Shown: positions 47,602 through 57,409 of the stretch, one piece after another | Layout of the letters: each line of letters opens with the position of its first letter | Position numbering within the stretch: position 1 is the first letter of the stretch | NCBI RefSeq assembly: GCF_000423285.1 | Contig: NZ_AUHR01000006.1 | Coordinates: forward strand, 124,001-188,000 | Reading direction: 5' to 3' | Origin: Laribacter hongkongensis DSM 14985 | Lineage (GTDB): Bacteria; Pseudomonadota; Gammaproteobacteria; Burkholderiales; Aquaspirillaceae | DNA: 64,000 nucleotides | The notes under the pieces: generated by a model | The model's database searches: none | The model's input: the letters and a program-made list of their open reading frames with translations, nothing else | Told to the model about the DNA's origin: nothing | Made by a program: the position numbers and the translations under genes

Positions 47602-48261
47602 ATGCGCGTATTGCTGGTCGAAGACGATCCGCTCCTGGGCGACGGCCTTGAGGCCGGACTGCGGCAATCAGGTTTCAACGTGGACTGGATGAAGGACGGC
47701 GCCGCCGCCCGCGCGGCCATGGCGGCCGCTCCCTACGACGCAGTGGTGCTGGACCTCGGCCTGCCCAAGGTGTCGGGACTCGACGTGCTGGGCGAATGGC
47801 GCCGCCAGGGCGTGGACACGCCGGTGCTGATCCTGACCGCCCGCGACTCGGTCGAGGACCGCATCCGCGGACTGGATACCGGTGCCGACGACTACCTGGT
47901 CAAACCCTTTGCCCTGGGCGAAGTGGTTGCCCGCCTGCGCGCCCTGATCCGCCGCTCGCACGGCCGCGCCAACCCGGTGTTCGAACACGGCACGCTGGTG
48001 CTCGACCCGAATGCCCGTACGGTGTTGCAGGACGGCCGGGCGGTCGAGCTGACCGCCAAGGAATTCCAGCTGCTGGAACTGTTCCTCGAAAACAAGTCGC
48101 GCGTGCTGCCGCGCGCCCTGCTGGAAGAAAAACTCTACGGCTGGGCCCAGGAACTCGACAGCAATGCACTGGAAGTCCACGTGCACCACCTGCGCAAGAA
48201 ACTCGGCAGCCAGCTGATCCGCACCGTGCGCGGCGTCGGCTACCAGCTGGGCGAGGCATGA
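47602..48261 (+). CDS. OmpR-family response regulator (QseB/PmrA-like)
   Basis: A 219-residue DNA-binding regulator. The receiver domain has Asp8/Asp9, the phosphoacceptor Asp51 (VVLDLGLPK), Thr in LTARDS and Lys in VKPF. The C-terminal winged helix includes LTAKEFQLLELFLENKSRVLPRA and RTVRGVGYQL. It overlaps the sensor kinase gene by ATGA. Confidence 0.95.
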   Translation: MRVLLVEDDPLLGDGLEAGLRQSGFNVDWMKDGAAARAAMAAAPYDAVVLDLGLPKVSGLDVLGEWRRQGVDTPVLILTARDSVEDRIRGLDTGADDYLVKPFALGEVVARLRALIRRSHGRANPVFEHGTLVLDPNARTVLQDGRAVELTAKEFQLLELFLENKSRVLPRALLEEKLYGWAQELDSNALEVHVHHLRKKLGSQLIRTVRGVGYQLGEA

Positions 48262-49649
48262 GGCGTCCGTCGGTTCCCTCGCTCAAGCGCCGCCTGCTGG
48301 TGGCGCTGATGATCACCCTGCCGGCGGCCTGGGTGGTCAGCGCCATGATCAACTACCGGGCGGCCCACCAGGCCGTCAACGAACTCTTTGACACCGAGCA
48401 GGCGTTCTTTGCCCAGCTGCTGGCCTCGGTCAACCTCGATGCGCGCGGGCAGGGTTATGAAATCCGCTCGACCCTGCCGCGCCAGCTGCACGAGCTGTTT
48501 GACGACGGCAGCGACGAAATGGACGAAGACATCGCCTTCCAGCTGCGCAACGACCACAACCAGATCGTCTTTGCCGACATCAACCAGACCGAACTGCCGT
48601 TCGACGCCAATGCCAGCGGCTTTCGCAACGTGATGTTCCAGGGCAAGCAGTGGCGGCTCTTTTACCTGCGCGACCCCAAGAACGACACCTACGTCGTGGT
48701 CGGCCAGCGTCTCAAGACCCGCGACCGGCTGGTCGGCCGGCTGGTGCTGGGCCAGATGATGCCGTGGCTGATGGCGCTGCCGGTGCTGCTAGTACTGATG
48801 TGGCTGGCCGTCCGCCGCAGCCTGTTGCCGCTGGACCGGCTGGTGCGCGACCTGCGTGAACGCGCGCCCGACAACCTCAAGCCGATCGAAGCCCCGGTGC
48901 CGGCCGAAGTCGGCCCGCTGGTGGTGGCGCTCAACCGCCTGTTTGCCCGGCTCGACACCACCCTGACCAACGAACGGCGCTTCACCGCCGATGCTGCCCA
49001 CGAGCTGCGCACGCCGCTGGCAGCCCTGCGCGTGCAGGCCGAAGTGGCCATGCTCGCCAGTGACGACACCGCCCGCCGCAAGGCGCTGGTACAGGTGATG
49101 ACCGGCATCGACCGCGCCACCCGCCTGGTCGAGCAGCTGCTGACACTGGCCCGGCTCGACCACCTGGCCGCCGCCGACCGCCGGCCGGCCGACCTGGTCG
49201 CCGTCGCCCGCCGGGTGATCGAGCGCAGTGCCGATGCTGCCGACAACCGCGCCATCACCCTGATCCCGCCCTCCGGTACCGCCATCTGGCCACTGGCCGG
49301 CGACGAAGGCCTGCTGGACATCCTGCTGCGCAACCTGATCGACAACGCCATCCGCTATACGCCGCCCGGCGGCGAGGTGTGGGTGGAATGTGACCCCTCC
49401 AGCCTGTCGGTGTGTGACAACGGCCCCGGCGTGGCGCCGGAATGGCTGTCGCGCATGAAGGAACGCTTTGCCCGGCCGGAAGGGCAGAAACAGACCGGCA
49501 GCGGTCTGGGCCTGTCGATTGCCGAGCGCATTGCCATGCTGCACGGACTGACGCTGTCGCTGGACAACCGCGAAGGCGGCGGCTTTGTCGCACGGCTGTC
49601 GCGTCTGCCCAGTGCTGCCGTACCTCCCGGCCCGCGTCTGCCACGCTGA
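48258..49649 (+). CDS. Sensor histidine kinase (QseC-like)
   Basis: A 463-residue inner-membrane kinase. Helix 1 is at about 11-30, the periplasmic sensor domain has an acidic patch (DDGSDEMDEDIAF) and helix 2 is at about 163-183. The H-box is FTADAAHELRTPLAAL with phosphorylated His248; the N-box is NLIDNAIRYTPPGG and the G-boxes are DNGPGV and GSGLGLSIAERIA. Partner of the regulator just upstream. The acidic patch suggests sensing of cations or cationic peptides, an inference. Confidence 0.94.
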   Translation: MRRPSVPSLKRRLLVALMITLPAAWVVSAMINYRAAHQAVNELFDTEQAFFAQLLASVNLDARGQGYEIRSTLPRQLHELFDDGSDEMDEDIAFQLRNDHNQIVFADINQTELPFDANASGFRNVMFQGKQWRLFYLRDPKNDTYVVVGQRLKTRDRLVGRLVLGQMMPWLMALPVLLVLMWLAVRRSLLPLDRLVRDLRERAPDNLKPIEAPVPAEVGPLVVALNRLFARLDTTLTNERRFTADAAHELRTPLAALRVQAEVAMLASDDTARRKALVQVMTGIDRATRLVEQLLTLARLDHLAAADRRPADLVAVARRVIERSADAADNRAITLIPPSGTAIWPLAGDEGLLDILLRNLIDNAIRYTPPGGEVWVECDPSSLSVCDNGPGVAPEWLSRMKERFARPEGQKQTGSGLGLSIAERIAMLHGLTLSLDNREGGGFVARLSRLPSAAVPPGPRLPR

Positions 49650-50246
49650 ACCTGTTGTCCGACACCGGACTGCCAGCACGGCAGCCCCTCTGTCCGGCGA
49701 TCTCCCGGCATCAGGCCCGGATGCCGGTGACCATGCAGCGCTGCCTGACGGACCGGTGTGGCGGGAACGCTTCGCTCCGGTGCCCGTATTGCCGGTAACA
49801 CTCTCCACTACGGTGCCGGGCCGGCAACAAGTCAGGGACCGGAACCAATCCAGCCGGAACCTCCCTCCCCGCGATACCCGCAGCTCGCCCGTCCGGGGGC
49901 GGCTGCGCATGTCCTTCATCCGCCCGCTGCTCTGGGCTGGGCTGCTCTGGGCTGGGCTGGGCTGGGCTGGGCTGGGCTGGGCTGGGCTGGGCTGGCAAAA
50001 GCGTACGGGCAGGTACGCAGCGGTGGCAATCCGGGCAAGCCTGATATCCGCCCACGCCATGGAGGAGCCTTCCGGCCCGGAGTCCGGGTGCGGCATTCGG
50101 CCGCATTGCCGGTCAGGCCGCCGTTGCGGCAGACTGCCCCGCATCACGGACACCGGCTGACAGCCTGCCGGCTGCCGGTGTCTTGTTGATTCCAAGGTTG
50201 TTGGGCGGCCGCTTCCGGTGGAACGGCCGCCGTTTCTTGTCCGGCA
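49650..50246. other. Intergenic region with pentanucleotide repeat
   Basis: A 597-bp gap between the sensor kinase and sixA. It holds the GCTGG tract at 49951-49995 and a dyad GGCGGCCG/CGGCCGCC at 50204-50231. Open frames cross the repeat in all six frames because a 5-base unit lacks stops; none has a convincing start or family match. Confidence 0.55.
49951..49995. repeat. Tandem pentanucleotide repeat, nine perfect GCTGG units
   Basis: Nine unbroken copies of GCTGG (CCAGC on the other strand), preceded at 49931-49950 by four more units with one-base changes. Such short repeats slip during replication. The tract is not in a gene I can name. Confidence 0.95.
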
Positions 50247-50714
50247 TCAGTGTCCGGACGACTCCAGCAGTGCCGGCGTCTGCATGCCGCGCAGGATGGT
50301 CTGGACATCACCATGACGGGTGCGGTGGCCGAACCACCACAGGCCGCTTTTCTTGACTGTCCAGTATTGCGCCTCGCCGCACAGCAGCCGGCTGGCAATC
50401 TGCCCGAGCCAGGGTTGGTGCCCGACCACCACCAGGGTTTCGCCGCACTGCGGCCAGTCCAGCGCTTCCCATACCCGCTGCCACGGCTGGTCCGGATTGA
50501 GCTCCGGCAATACCAGAGCCGGGCGCTCCAGATAACGTGCGGTCTGGCGGCTGCGCCGGGCTTCGCTGGTGAATACCCGCGCGCCGGCCGGCAGGCGCGG
50601 CGCCAGCCAGGCGGCCATGTCGCGTGCCTGGTGTTCGCCCCGGCGGGTCAGCTCGCGCACCAGGTCCACCTCTCCCTCGGCAGCCTCGGCATGACGCCAG
50701 AGAATCAGGTCCAT
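50247..50714 (-). CDS. sixA: Phosphohistidine phosphatase SixA
   Basis: A 155-residue histidine-phosphatase-family enzyme that removes phosphate from His of HPt domains or the PTS-Ntr system. The catalytic block is MDLILWRHAEA (RHG-type with Ala for Gly, as in SixA), followed by SEARRSRQTA and VVGHQPWLGQI. The start at 50714 places the RHA motif at residues 7-9 as usual. Confidence 0.9.
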   Translation of the reverse strand: MDLILWRHAEAAEGEVDLVRELTRRGEHQARDMAAWLAPRLPAGARVFTSEARRSRQTARYLERPALVLPELNPDQPWQRVWEALDWPQCGETLVVVGHQPWLGQIASRLLCGEAQYWTVKKSGLWWFGHRTRHGDVQTILRGMQTPALLESSGH

Positions 50715-50841
50715 GCTGTCTCGTCCTTGTTTGCATTGTGATGGTTTTACCCTAGCAGCCACAGATTAACTGCCCATGTCCACGCCGCCGTACTGTTGCA
50801 ATTTGCCAACCATGCCGGCGCACTTTGGCATAATGCGGGGC

Positions 50842-51348
50842 ATGAATTCCTTGCCTGACTGGCTGGCGGCCCCGCCGGCCAACCATCCGGTGCGGCCGCT
50901 GCTGGCGCATGACGGCTCGCTGACCGACCGCCTCAAGGCCAGCGGCCTGCCGTTTTCGGTCGAAGTGGCGGCCTGGTACACCGGCCCGGCGCGCGCGGAC
51001 GAAGCCCGGACGCTGGCCGTCGCCGCCGGCTCCACGCTGTGGATACGCGAAGTCTGGCTCCGGCTGGCGGAGCGCCGGGTGGTGTGGGCACGCAGCGTCA
51101 GCGCCAGCGAACGCTGGCTGCCTGTCCTCGACCGTGGCGGCGTGTCGCTGGGCCTGACCCTGTTCGGCGGTGATCCGGCCATTGCCCGCAGCCCCCTGGA
51201 ATTTGCCGCCGTCACGCCGTGCATGGCGCTGCACCCCGGTGCCGGTTACCCGTCCCTGTGGGCGCGCCGGGCCTGCTTCGTGCTTGAAGGTGCGCCCATG
51301 CTGGTCCATGAAGTGTTCCTGCCTGACTGTGAAATTGCCCTGCCATGA
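50842..51348 (+). CDS. ubiC: Chorismate lyase
   Basis: Converts chorismate to 4-hydroxybenzoate and pyruvate, the first committed step of ubiquinone synthesis. The 168-residue protein shows [18 protein letters not shown] and [17 protein letters not shown], with the C-terminal Glu in HEVFLPD. The start at 50842 with GCGGGG before it is chosen; 50833 is close. It overlaps ubiA by ATGA, as in a ubiCA operon. Confidence 0.93.
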   Translation: MNSLPDWLAAPPANHPVRPLLAHDGSLTDRLKASGLPFSVEVAAWYTGPARADEARTLAVAAGSTLWIREVWLRLAERRVVWARSVSASERWLPVLDRGGVSLGLTLFGGDPAIARSPLEFAAVTPCMALHPGAGYPSLWARRACFVLEGAPMLVHEVFLPDCEIALP

Positions 51349-52211
51349 ATCGCCAACGCCTGCTCGACTACTGCCAGCTCATGCGGATCGACAAACCCAT
51401 CGGCACCCTGCTGCTGCTGTGGCCCACGCTGTGGGCCCTGTGGCTGGCGGCGGATGGACTGCCGCCACTCGACATCCTGGCGATCTTCGTCGCCGGTACG
51501 TTCCTGATGCGGGCGGCGGGTTGCGTCGTCAACGACCTTGCCGACCGTGACATCGACGGCGCGGTCGAGCGCACGCGCCAGCGTCCGTTTGCCCGCGGTG
51601 CCGTCACGCCGCGCGAAGCCTTGCTGCTGGCTGCCGGGCTGGCACTGCTGGCACTGCTGATCGCCCTGCCCCTCAACCGGCTGGCGCTGCTGCTGACGCT
51701 GCCGGCGCTGTTCCTGGCGGTGACCTATCCGTTCACCAAGCGCTTTTTTCCGATTCCGCAGGCGTATCTCGGACTGGCATTCGGCTTTGGCATCCCGATG
51801 GCGTTTGCCGCCGTACAGGGCCACATCCCGCCGGAGGGCTGGTGGCTGTTCGTGGCCAACATCTTCTGGGTGCTGGCCTACGACACCTGCTACGCCATCA
51901 CCGACAAGCCGGACGACCTCAAGATCGGCATCCGGACTTCGGCCATCACCTTCGGCCGCTTTGACGTGGCGGCGGTGGCGCTGTGCCAGGGGCTGTTCCT
52001 GTTGCTGATGGCGATGCTGGGACGCCACCTGCACCTCGGCTGGCCGTTTACTGCCGGCCTGGCCGTGGCGGCAGCCTTGATCGGCGTGCAACTGGCCCGC
52101 ATCCGCAGCCGCGACCGGGCAGTCTGCTTTGCCGCCTTTCTCGACAACAACCGTGTCGGGCTGGCGGTCTTTGCCGGCATCGTGCTGAGCCTGCACTGGC
52201 CAGCACTGTAA
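51345..52211 (+). CDS. ubiA: 4-hydroxybenzoate octaprenyltransferase
   Basis: Adds the polyprenyl tail to 4-hydroxybenzoate at the inner membrane. The 288-residue protein has about nine helices and both Asp-rich Mg-diphosphate motifs: [14 protein letters not shown] and [13 protein letters not shown]. It is the second gene of the ubiC-ubiA operon. Confidence 0.96.
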   Translation: MNRQRLLDYCQLMRIDKPIGTLLLLWPTLWALWLAADGLPPLDILAIFVAGTFLMRAAGCVVNDLADRDIDGAVERTRQRPFARGAVTPREALLLAAGLALLALLIALPLNRLALLLTLPALFLAVTYPFTKRFFPIPQAYLGLAFGFGIPMAFAAVQGHIPPEGWWLFVANIFWVLAYDTCYAITDKPDDLKIGIRTSAITFGRFDVAAVALCQGLFLLLMAMLGRHLHLGWPFTAGLAVAAALIGVQLARIRSRDRAVCFAAFLDNNRVGLAVFAGIVLSLHWPAL

Positions 52212-52311
52212 ATCCGCCGGCTCCGGCGTGCGCCGGGCAACGCTCCGGCCTCCCCCCGCGCACGGCCGGATACAACATCCGGCCGGAGCGCTCCGCCAAC
52301 CGGCACAAAAA

Positions 52312-52344
52312 AACAACGCCGCTTCAGCAGGAAGCGGCGTTGTT
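52312..52344. terminator. Terminator between ubiA and the Nudix gene
   Basis: AACAACGCCGCTTC and GAAGCGGCGTTGTT form a perfect 14-bp stem around AGCAG, in the gap between two converging genes; an A run precedes it, giving Ts for the minus strand. Confidence 0.8.
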
Positions 52345-52378
52345 GCACCGGGCAGCCGCCTCGGGCGGCCCAGGAGCG

Positions 52379-53236
52379 CTATACGGTGAATCCGGCCAGA
52401 TGCGGGGGATGCAGCAGGCGCAGGACGTCCGGGCTGTCAGCGCCCAGCCCTTCATGCCGGGCCAGACAGTCGGCCGCCACCAGGGCAGCATCGGCCATGA
52501 AGCGTCCGTCCAGCAGGGCGGCCAGGACTTCTTCCGGCGTCATCAGCACGAATTCGCTGACTTCACCGTCGGTATTGTGCGGCACCAGTCCGGCAGGCAG
52601 CCACAGGTCGTGCGGATACAGCCATTCACGGTGCAGACCGCGCCGCACGTGGCGACAGGCAAAGACCGGCGCCAGGGCCGACAGCGGGCTGAGCCAGACC
52701 GGTGCCAGGCCGGCTTCTTCCTGGCCTTCGCGCAGCAGGGCGGCCTTGAGGGTTTCGCCAGCCGCCACACCGCCACCGGTCAGGTTGTCGAGCTTGTCCG
52801 GCTCCACCGACTTGAGCGGGCTGCGCCGTGCCACCCACATGCACCAGCTGCCGTCGGCATTGCGGACCAGACCGTTGATGTGCACGGCACGGCTTTGCAG
52901 GCCGAAAGCGCGAAAGGCGGCACGCTCCAGCTCGAAACAGGGACGGCCGTCCAGGTCGTGGGCGGTGAAGTTTTCGTCGCGCCAGCCGGTCAGCACGCCG
53001 CTGTCGCGCCACTGGCGCGCCACGCGCATGAGGACAGCGCTGATGTCGTTGTATCCCTGGAAGGCCTCGCCAAGGGCCACTCCGTCAGCCACGGCATGAA
53101 AATACGGCAGGGCCAGCACCCGCTCGCGCCAGACCGGCGTCAGCGCCCCCAAGGGTTCGCCGCGGATGGACAGCGGTGTCAGCTCGGACATCCGGCAATC
53201 CGTCAGCGTGTGCAGAAAGTCGATCAACCCAGCCAT
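52379..53236 (-). CDS. Nudix hydrolase with N-terminal DUF4743 domain
   Basis: A 285-residue protein. The N-terminal 110 residues match DUF4743 (found with thiamine-pyrophosphokinase-related Nudix proteins); the Nudix box is GGGVAAGETLKAALLREGQ then EEAG, with all canonical Glu residues. Substrate unknown, probably a nucleoside diphosphate derivative or a thiamine compound. It is divergent from the polyphosphate:AMP phosphotransferase gene. Confidence 0.87.
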   Translation of the reverse strand: MAGLIDFLHTLTDCRMSELTPLSIRGEPLGALTPVWRERVLALPYFHAVADGVALGEAFQGYNDISAVLMRVARQWRDSGVLTGWRDENFTAHDLDGRPCFELERAAFRAFGLQSRAVHINGLVRNADGSWCMWVARRSPLKSVEPDKLDNLTGGGVAAGETLKAALLREGQEEAGLAPVWLSPLSALAPVFACRHVRRGLHREWLYPHDLWLPAGLVPHNTDGEVSEFVLMTPEEVLAALLDGRFMADAALVAADCLARHEGLGADSPDVLRLLHPPHLAGFTV

Positions 53237-53427
53237 GGCGCTCCCGATTCCATTTGCCTTTTTTCAGGACAAAGGCAAGACCTTAACCGATTTCACTGGC
53301 CGGGTGAAAGCGCACCGTGCAACCGGAACGATGGCCGCCTTTCATGCATTTGGCTTGACGCTGCCGGCCGGACAGGTGCCCAATCAAGACTAGCTTACGG
53401 TCTTGTGACGCAATACGGAGAAGCGGC

Positions 53428-54987
53428 ATGTTCGAATCGGCAGAACTGGGACACCACCTCGACAAGGATCGGTATGACGAAATCGAGCCCGGCCTGCGGG
53501 CAGCACTGCTGGACGTGCAGTACGAACTGAAGGAACGCGCCGACACGCCGGTCATCGTGCTGATCAACGGCATGGACGGCGCCGGGCGCAGCGAAACGCT
53601 GTCGCTGCTCAATACCTGGCTGGATCCGCGCATCGTCGAAGTCAGTGCCCAGACCCACGTTTACACCGACCTCGTCGACGAGGCGACCGAGCGCCCGTGG
53701 ATGTGGCGCTACTGGAATGCCCTGCCGGCCCGCGGGCGCATCGGCGTGTTCATCGGCACCTGGTATTCGGACATCCTGTTCGGCCACGTCTATGGCACCC
53801 TCAGCGAAACCCAGGTCCGGCTGGCCCTCGACGAAGTGCTGATGTTTGAAAAGCAGCTGGTGGCCGAAGGCGCCGTGCTGGTCAAGTTCTGGATGCACCT
53901 GTCGAAAAACGGCCAGAAAAAACGCCTGAAGGCACTGGAGAAAGATCCGGCCACCCACTGGCGCGTCAGTGCCCGCGACTGGCAGCACCACAAGGATTAC
54001 GACCGCATCCGCGACCAGGCCGAACGCATCCTGCGCCTGACCGGCACCGCCGAAGCACCGTGGGTAGTCGTGGACGGCACCGACGGCAATTTCCGCGACA
54101 TCACCGTGGCCCAGACCCTGCTCAACACTATCCGCAGCCGGCTGGATTCGCCGCTGACACCGCCCAACGATGCGCCGCCGCTGTTGCCGCCGATCGACAA
54201 CCTGATGCTGCTCGACACGCTGCAACTCGACCAGCCGCTGGAAAAATCCGCCTACAAGGACCAGCTGGCTGAACTGCAATCGCGGCTGGCCAAGCTGATC
54301 CGCAGCCCGGCCTTCGCCGCCCACTCGCTGGTGGCGGTGTTTGAAGGCAATGACGCAGCGGGCAAGGGCGGCGCCATCCGCCGCATCACTTCGGTGCTCG
54401 ACCCGCGCCGCTACCGCGTGGTGGCCGTGGCCGCCCCGACCGAAGAAGAGCGGGCCAAGCCGTGGCTGTGGCGCTTCTGGCGTCACATACCGCGTCGCAG
54501 CAACATCACGGTGTTCGACCGCAGCTGGTACGGTCGCGTGCTGGTCGAACGCGTCGAAGGGTTCTGCCGCGAGCCGGACTGGATGCGCGCCTACGGCGAA
54601 ATCAACGACTTTGAAATGCAGCTCTACTACAGCGGCGCCATCGTGGTGAAATTCTGGCTGGCGATCTCGCCCGACGAACAGCTCAAGCGTTTCAAGGCGC
54701 GCGAGGACACCGGCTTCAAGCGCTACAAGATCACTGACGAGGACTGGCGCAACCGCGAGCGCTGGAACGACTACCGGGTGGCCGTCTGCGACATGATCGA
54801 CCGCACCAGCACGCAGAACGCGCCCTGGACGCTGGTCGAAGCCAACAACAAGTACTACGCCCGCGTCAAAGTGCTGCAAACCGTCTGCGAAGCCATCGAA
54901 ACCCGCCTCGACAACAGCAAGAAACTCGTCGGCAAGGGCGACTATCCGGAGCTGGGCTCCGTCTGGGGCAAGCGCAACAACGGCTAG
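53428..54987 (+). CDS. pap: Polyphosphate:AMP phosphotransferase (fused two-domain PPK2)
   Basis: Makes ADP from AMP and polyphosphate. The 519-residue protein has two PPK2 domains: the N-terminal one (about 10-230, P-loop INGMDGAGRSETL with Arg where Lys is usual) and the C-terminal one (about 270-500, P-loop FEGNDAAGKGGAI and lid block RRSNITVFDRSWYGRVLVER). The intact C-terminal loop is the likely catalytic site, as reported for Pseudomonas PAP. No ppk1 or ppx is nearby. Confidence 0.93.
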   Translation: MFESAELGHHLDKDRYDEIEPGLRAALLDVQYELKERADTPVIVLINGMDGAGRSETLSLLNTWLDPRIVEVSAQTHVYTDLVDEATERPWMWRYWNALPARGRIGVFIGTWYSDILFGHVYGTLSETQVRLALDEVLMFEKQLVAEGAVLVKFWMHLSKNGQKKRLKALEKDPATHWRVSARDWQHHKDYDRIRDQAERILRLTGTAEAPWVVVDGTDGNFRDITVAQTLLNTIRSRLDSPLTPPNDAPPLLPPIDNLMLLDTLQLDQPLEKSAYKDQLAELQSRLAKLIRSPAFAAHSLVAVFEGNDAAGKGGAIRRITSVLDPRRYRVVAVAAPTEEERAKPWLWRFWRHIPRRSNITVFDRSWYGRVLVERVEGFCREPDWMRAYGEINDFEMQLYYSGAIVVKFWLAISPDEQLKRFKAREDTGFKRYKITDEDWRNRERWNDYRVAVCDMIDRTSTQNAPWTLVEANNKYYARVKVLQTVCEAIETRLDNSKKLVGKGDYPELGSVWGKRNNG

Positions 54988-55137
54988 CAGCCTGCGCCAG
55001 GCGGCATGGCGTGGCGTGCACGTCCATGAAACCTGGCCGGACACAGGCCATTGCTCCGGGCAGGCCGCCGGGGTAACCGGCCCCGGCCACACAGCAGACG
55101 ACCGGCCCCGTCATTCCGGAGCCGGTTGTTGCCGGTT

Positions 55138-55305
55138 TTACCCCTGACGCATGCCGCGGCCGATGAACAGCAGGATCAGGGTCGCCACCGGCCCCAGCAG
55201 GAGCGACACCAGAAACCACACCCAGCCCGGCCGGTCCTTGCACTGCGCCAGATTGGCGTTGATCAGCGCCAGCGTGCCCCAACCCGCTACATACGACGAA
55301 TCCAT
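55138..55305 (-). CDS. Small membrane protein, 55 aa
   Basis: I do not recognise a named gene. The 55-residue product has a weak helix (about 5-17), CKDRPGWVW and then a strong helix FLVSLLLGPVATLILLFIGRG. The start at 55305 has a clear ribosome site (GGGGAGGCGG). The W-W-x-x-x-S-LLxGP-type pattern recalls small phage or PLD-N-like membrane proteins, but that is weak. Confidence 0.55.
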   Translation of the reverse strand: MDSSYVAGWGTLALINANLAQCKDRPGWVWFLVSLLLGPVATLILLFIGRGMRQG

Positions 55306-55384
55306 ACCGCCTCCCCTGTCCGGTGACCTGATGGCTTCACTGTAGATCGCCACGGTCGCCAGCGGCTTTGCGGCCGGTCAAACG

Positions 55385-57409
55385 TCAGGATTCGTCCGCC
55401 GGCGGCGTCTGGCGCTTGGCTGCCAGCATGCTTTTCAGTCCCGCCAGCCGCGCCTTGCCCTCTTCGCGCGTCATCTGCGGTGCCTGGCCGGGTTTGCCGT
55501 GATGGCGGACATCGTCTTCGCCGATCTCGGCAATGAAGCGCGACGGATCGGCAAACACCCACTCGCCGGCGCGCTTGCGCTTGACGCAGTGGCTGATGGT
55601 CAGCGAGCGCTGTGCGCGGGTAATGCCGACGTACATCAGCCGGCGTTCTTCCTCGACCATGCCGGTGTCGATCGACTCCTGGTGCGGCAGGATGCCTTCT
55701 TCGCAGCCGATCAGGAACACATGCGGATACTCCAGCCCCTTGGAGGCATGCAGGGTCGACAGCCGCACCACGTCAGGCTCTTCCTCGCCCTCGCGCCCCT
55801 CCAGCAGGGTGATGAGCGCAATGGTCTGCGCCAGCTCGATCAGGTTCTTGCCGTCGGCTTCCGCTTTGCGGGTGATCCACGCCACCAGGTCCTGCACGTT
55901 TTTCCACTTGGTTTCGGCCGGACGCGGCTCCTCGCTGTCGTAGAGCCAGTGTTCATACTGGATGGCAGCCAGCATTTCCTGCAACAGCGCCCCGGCCGGC
56001 TCGCGCACGGCCCGCCACGCCATGCGCTCCACGAAGCCGGCAAACTCGGCCAGCCCTTCGCGCTGCGCTGCCGGCACCCGTTCGGCAAAGCCGACTTCGC
56101 GGCAGGCGGCAAACAGCGACACGTGCCGTTCGCCGGCATGGCTGCCCAGCCGCTCCAGCGTCACGTTGCCAATGCCGCGCTTCGGGGTGGTCACGGCCCG
56201 GATGAAGGCCGGGTCGTCGTCCGGATTGACCAGCAGGCGCAGGTAGGCCAGCACGTCCTTGATTTCGGCCCGGTCGAAAAACGACTGTCCGCCGGAAATG
56301 GCGTAGGGAATCTTGTGCTCGCGCAGCGCTTCTTCGATCAGGCGCGCCTGGTGGTTGCCGCGATACAGCACGGCGTAGTCGGCAAACCGGGTCCGGTTTT
56401 CAAACTTGTGGGCCAGCAGGCGGGTAGCCACCATGCCGGCTTCGCTGGCGTCATCCTTGCACTGCACCACATGGATCGGCTCGCCAAGGCCGAATTCGCT
56501 CCACAACTGCTTTTCAAACAGCTTGGGATTGTTGGCGATCACGCTGTTGGCGGCGCGCAGGATGCGGGCGGTGGAACGGTAGTTCTGCTCCAGCTTGATG
56601 ACGTGCAGGCGCGGAAAATCCTGGCGCAGCTGGGCGAGGTTTTCGACGTTGGCACCGCGCCAGGCGTAGATCGACTGGTCGTCGTCACCGACGGCGGTGA
56701 ACATGCCGCGCACGCCGGACAACAGCTTGACCAGCTCGTACTGGCAGGTGTTGGTGTCCTGGTATTCGTCGATCAGCAGGTAGCGCAGCTTGCCCTGCCA
56801 GCGCGCCAGCGCCTCGGCATCCCGGCGGAACAGCATGACCGGCAGGCGGATCAGGTCGTCAAAGTCCATCGCCTGATAGGCCAGCAGCGTGTCCTGGTAG
56901 CTCAGGTACACACGGGCACAGGCCTGCTCGAAATCGTTCCGGCTGTCGGTCAGGGCCGACTCGGGAGCCACGAGGTCGTTTTTCCAGCGCGAAATCTGCC
57001 CCTGTACCCGCCGGATTTCGTCCTTGCTGGTGGTGTGCAGGATGTCGGCGATGATCTTGGTGGCGTCGGCGCTGTCGAGGATGGAAAAGCGCGGCTTGTA
57101 GCCGACGTGCTGCGCTTCCTGGCGCAGCATCATCAGGCCCAGCGAGTGAAAGGTGCTGACGGTCAGCCCGCGCAGTTCGTCGGCCGACAGGAGCTTGCCC
57201 ACCCGTTCCAGCATCTCGCGCGCGGCCTTGTTGGTGAAGGTGATGGCGGCGATGTTACGGGCGCTGAAACCACCTTCACGGATCAGGTAGGCGATCTTCT
57301 GCGTGATGACCCGCGTCTTGCCGCTGCCGGCCCCGGCCAGCACCAGCAGCGGGCCGTCGAGGTAGCGGATTGCCGCACGCTGCGGCGGATTGAGTTGGGC
57401 AAGCGACAT
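55385..57409 (-). CDS. rep: ATP-dependent DNA helicase Rep (UvrD/REP superfamily I)
   Basis: 3'-5' helicase that helps replication forks pass bound proteins. The 674-residue protein starts MSLAQLNPPQRAAIRYLDGP and has Walker A (LAGAGSGKTRV), motif II in DEYQDTN, motif III QSIYAWRGA and motif VI VGITRAQRSL. The DAMDFDDLI-like block and length suggest Rep over UvrD. Start at 57409; an upstream frame extension is not used. It is divergent from apaH. Confidence 0.93.
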   Translation of the reverse strand: MSLAQLNPPQRAAIRYLDGPLLVLAGAGSGKTRVITQKIAYLIREGGFSARNIAAITFTNKAAREMLERVGKLLSADELRGLTVSTFHSLGLMMLRQEAQHVGYKPRFSILDSADATKIIADILHTTSKDEIRRVQGQISRWKNDLVAPESALTDSRNDFEQACARVYLSYQDTLLAYQAMDFDDLIRLPVMLFRRDAEALARWQGKLRYLLIDEYQDTNTCQYELVKLLSGVRGMFTAVGDDDQSIYAWRGANVENLAQLRQDFPRLHVIKLEQNYRSTARILRAANSVIANNPKLFEKQLWSEFGLGEPIHVVQCKDDASEAGMVATRLLAHKFENRTRFADYAVLYRGNHQARLIEEALREHKIPYAISGGQSFFDRAEIKDVLAYLRLLVNPDDDPAFIRAVTTPKRGIGNVTLERLGSHAGERHVSLFAACREVGFAERVPAAQREGLAEFAGFVERMAWRAVREPAGALLQEMLAAIQYEHWLYDSEEPRPAETKWKNVQDLVAWITRKAEADGKNLIELAQTIALITLLEGREGEEEPDVVRLSTLHASKGLEYPHVFLIGCEEGILPHQESIDTGMVEEERRLMYVGITRAQRSLTISHCVKRKRAGEWVFADPSRFIAEIGEDDVRHHGKPGQAPQMTREEGKARLAGLKSMLAAKRQTPPADES

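Noticed and set aside
49585-50160. Open frame crossing the GCTGG repeat as a real gene
   Set aside because: All six frames are open across a 5-base repeat; the rest shows no family features and it overlaps the end of the sensor kinase gene.
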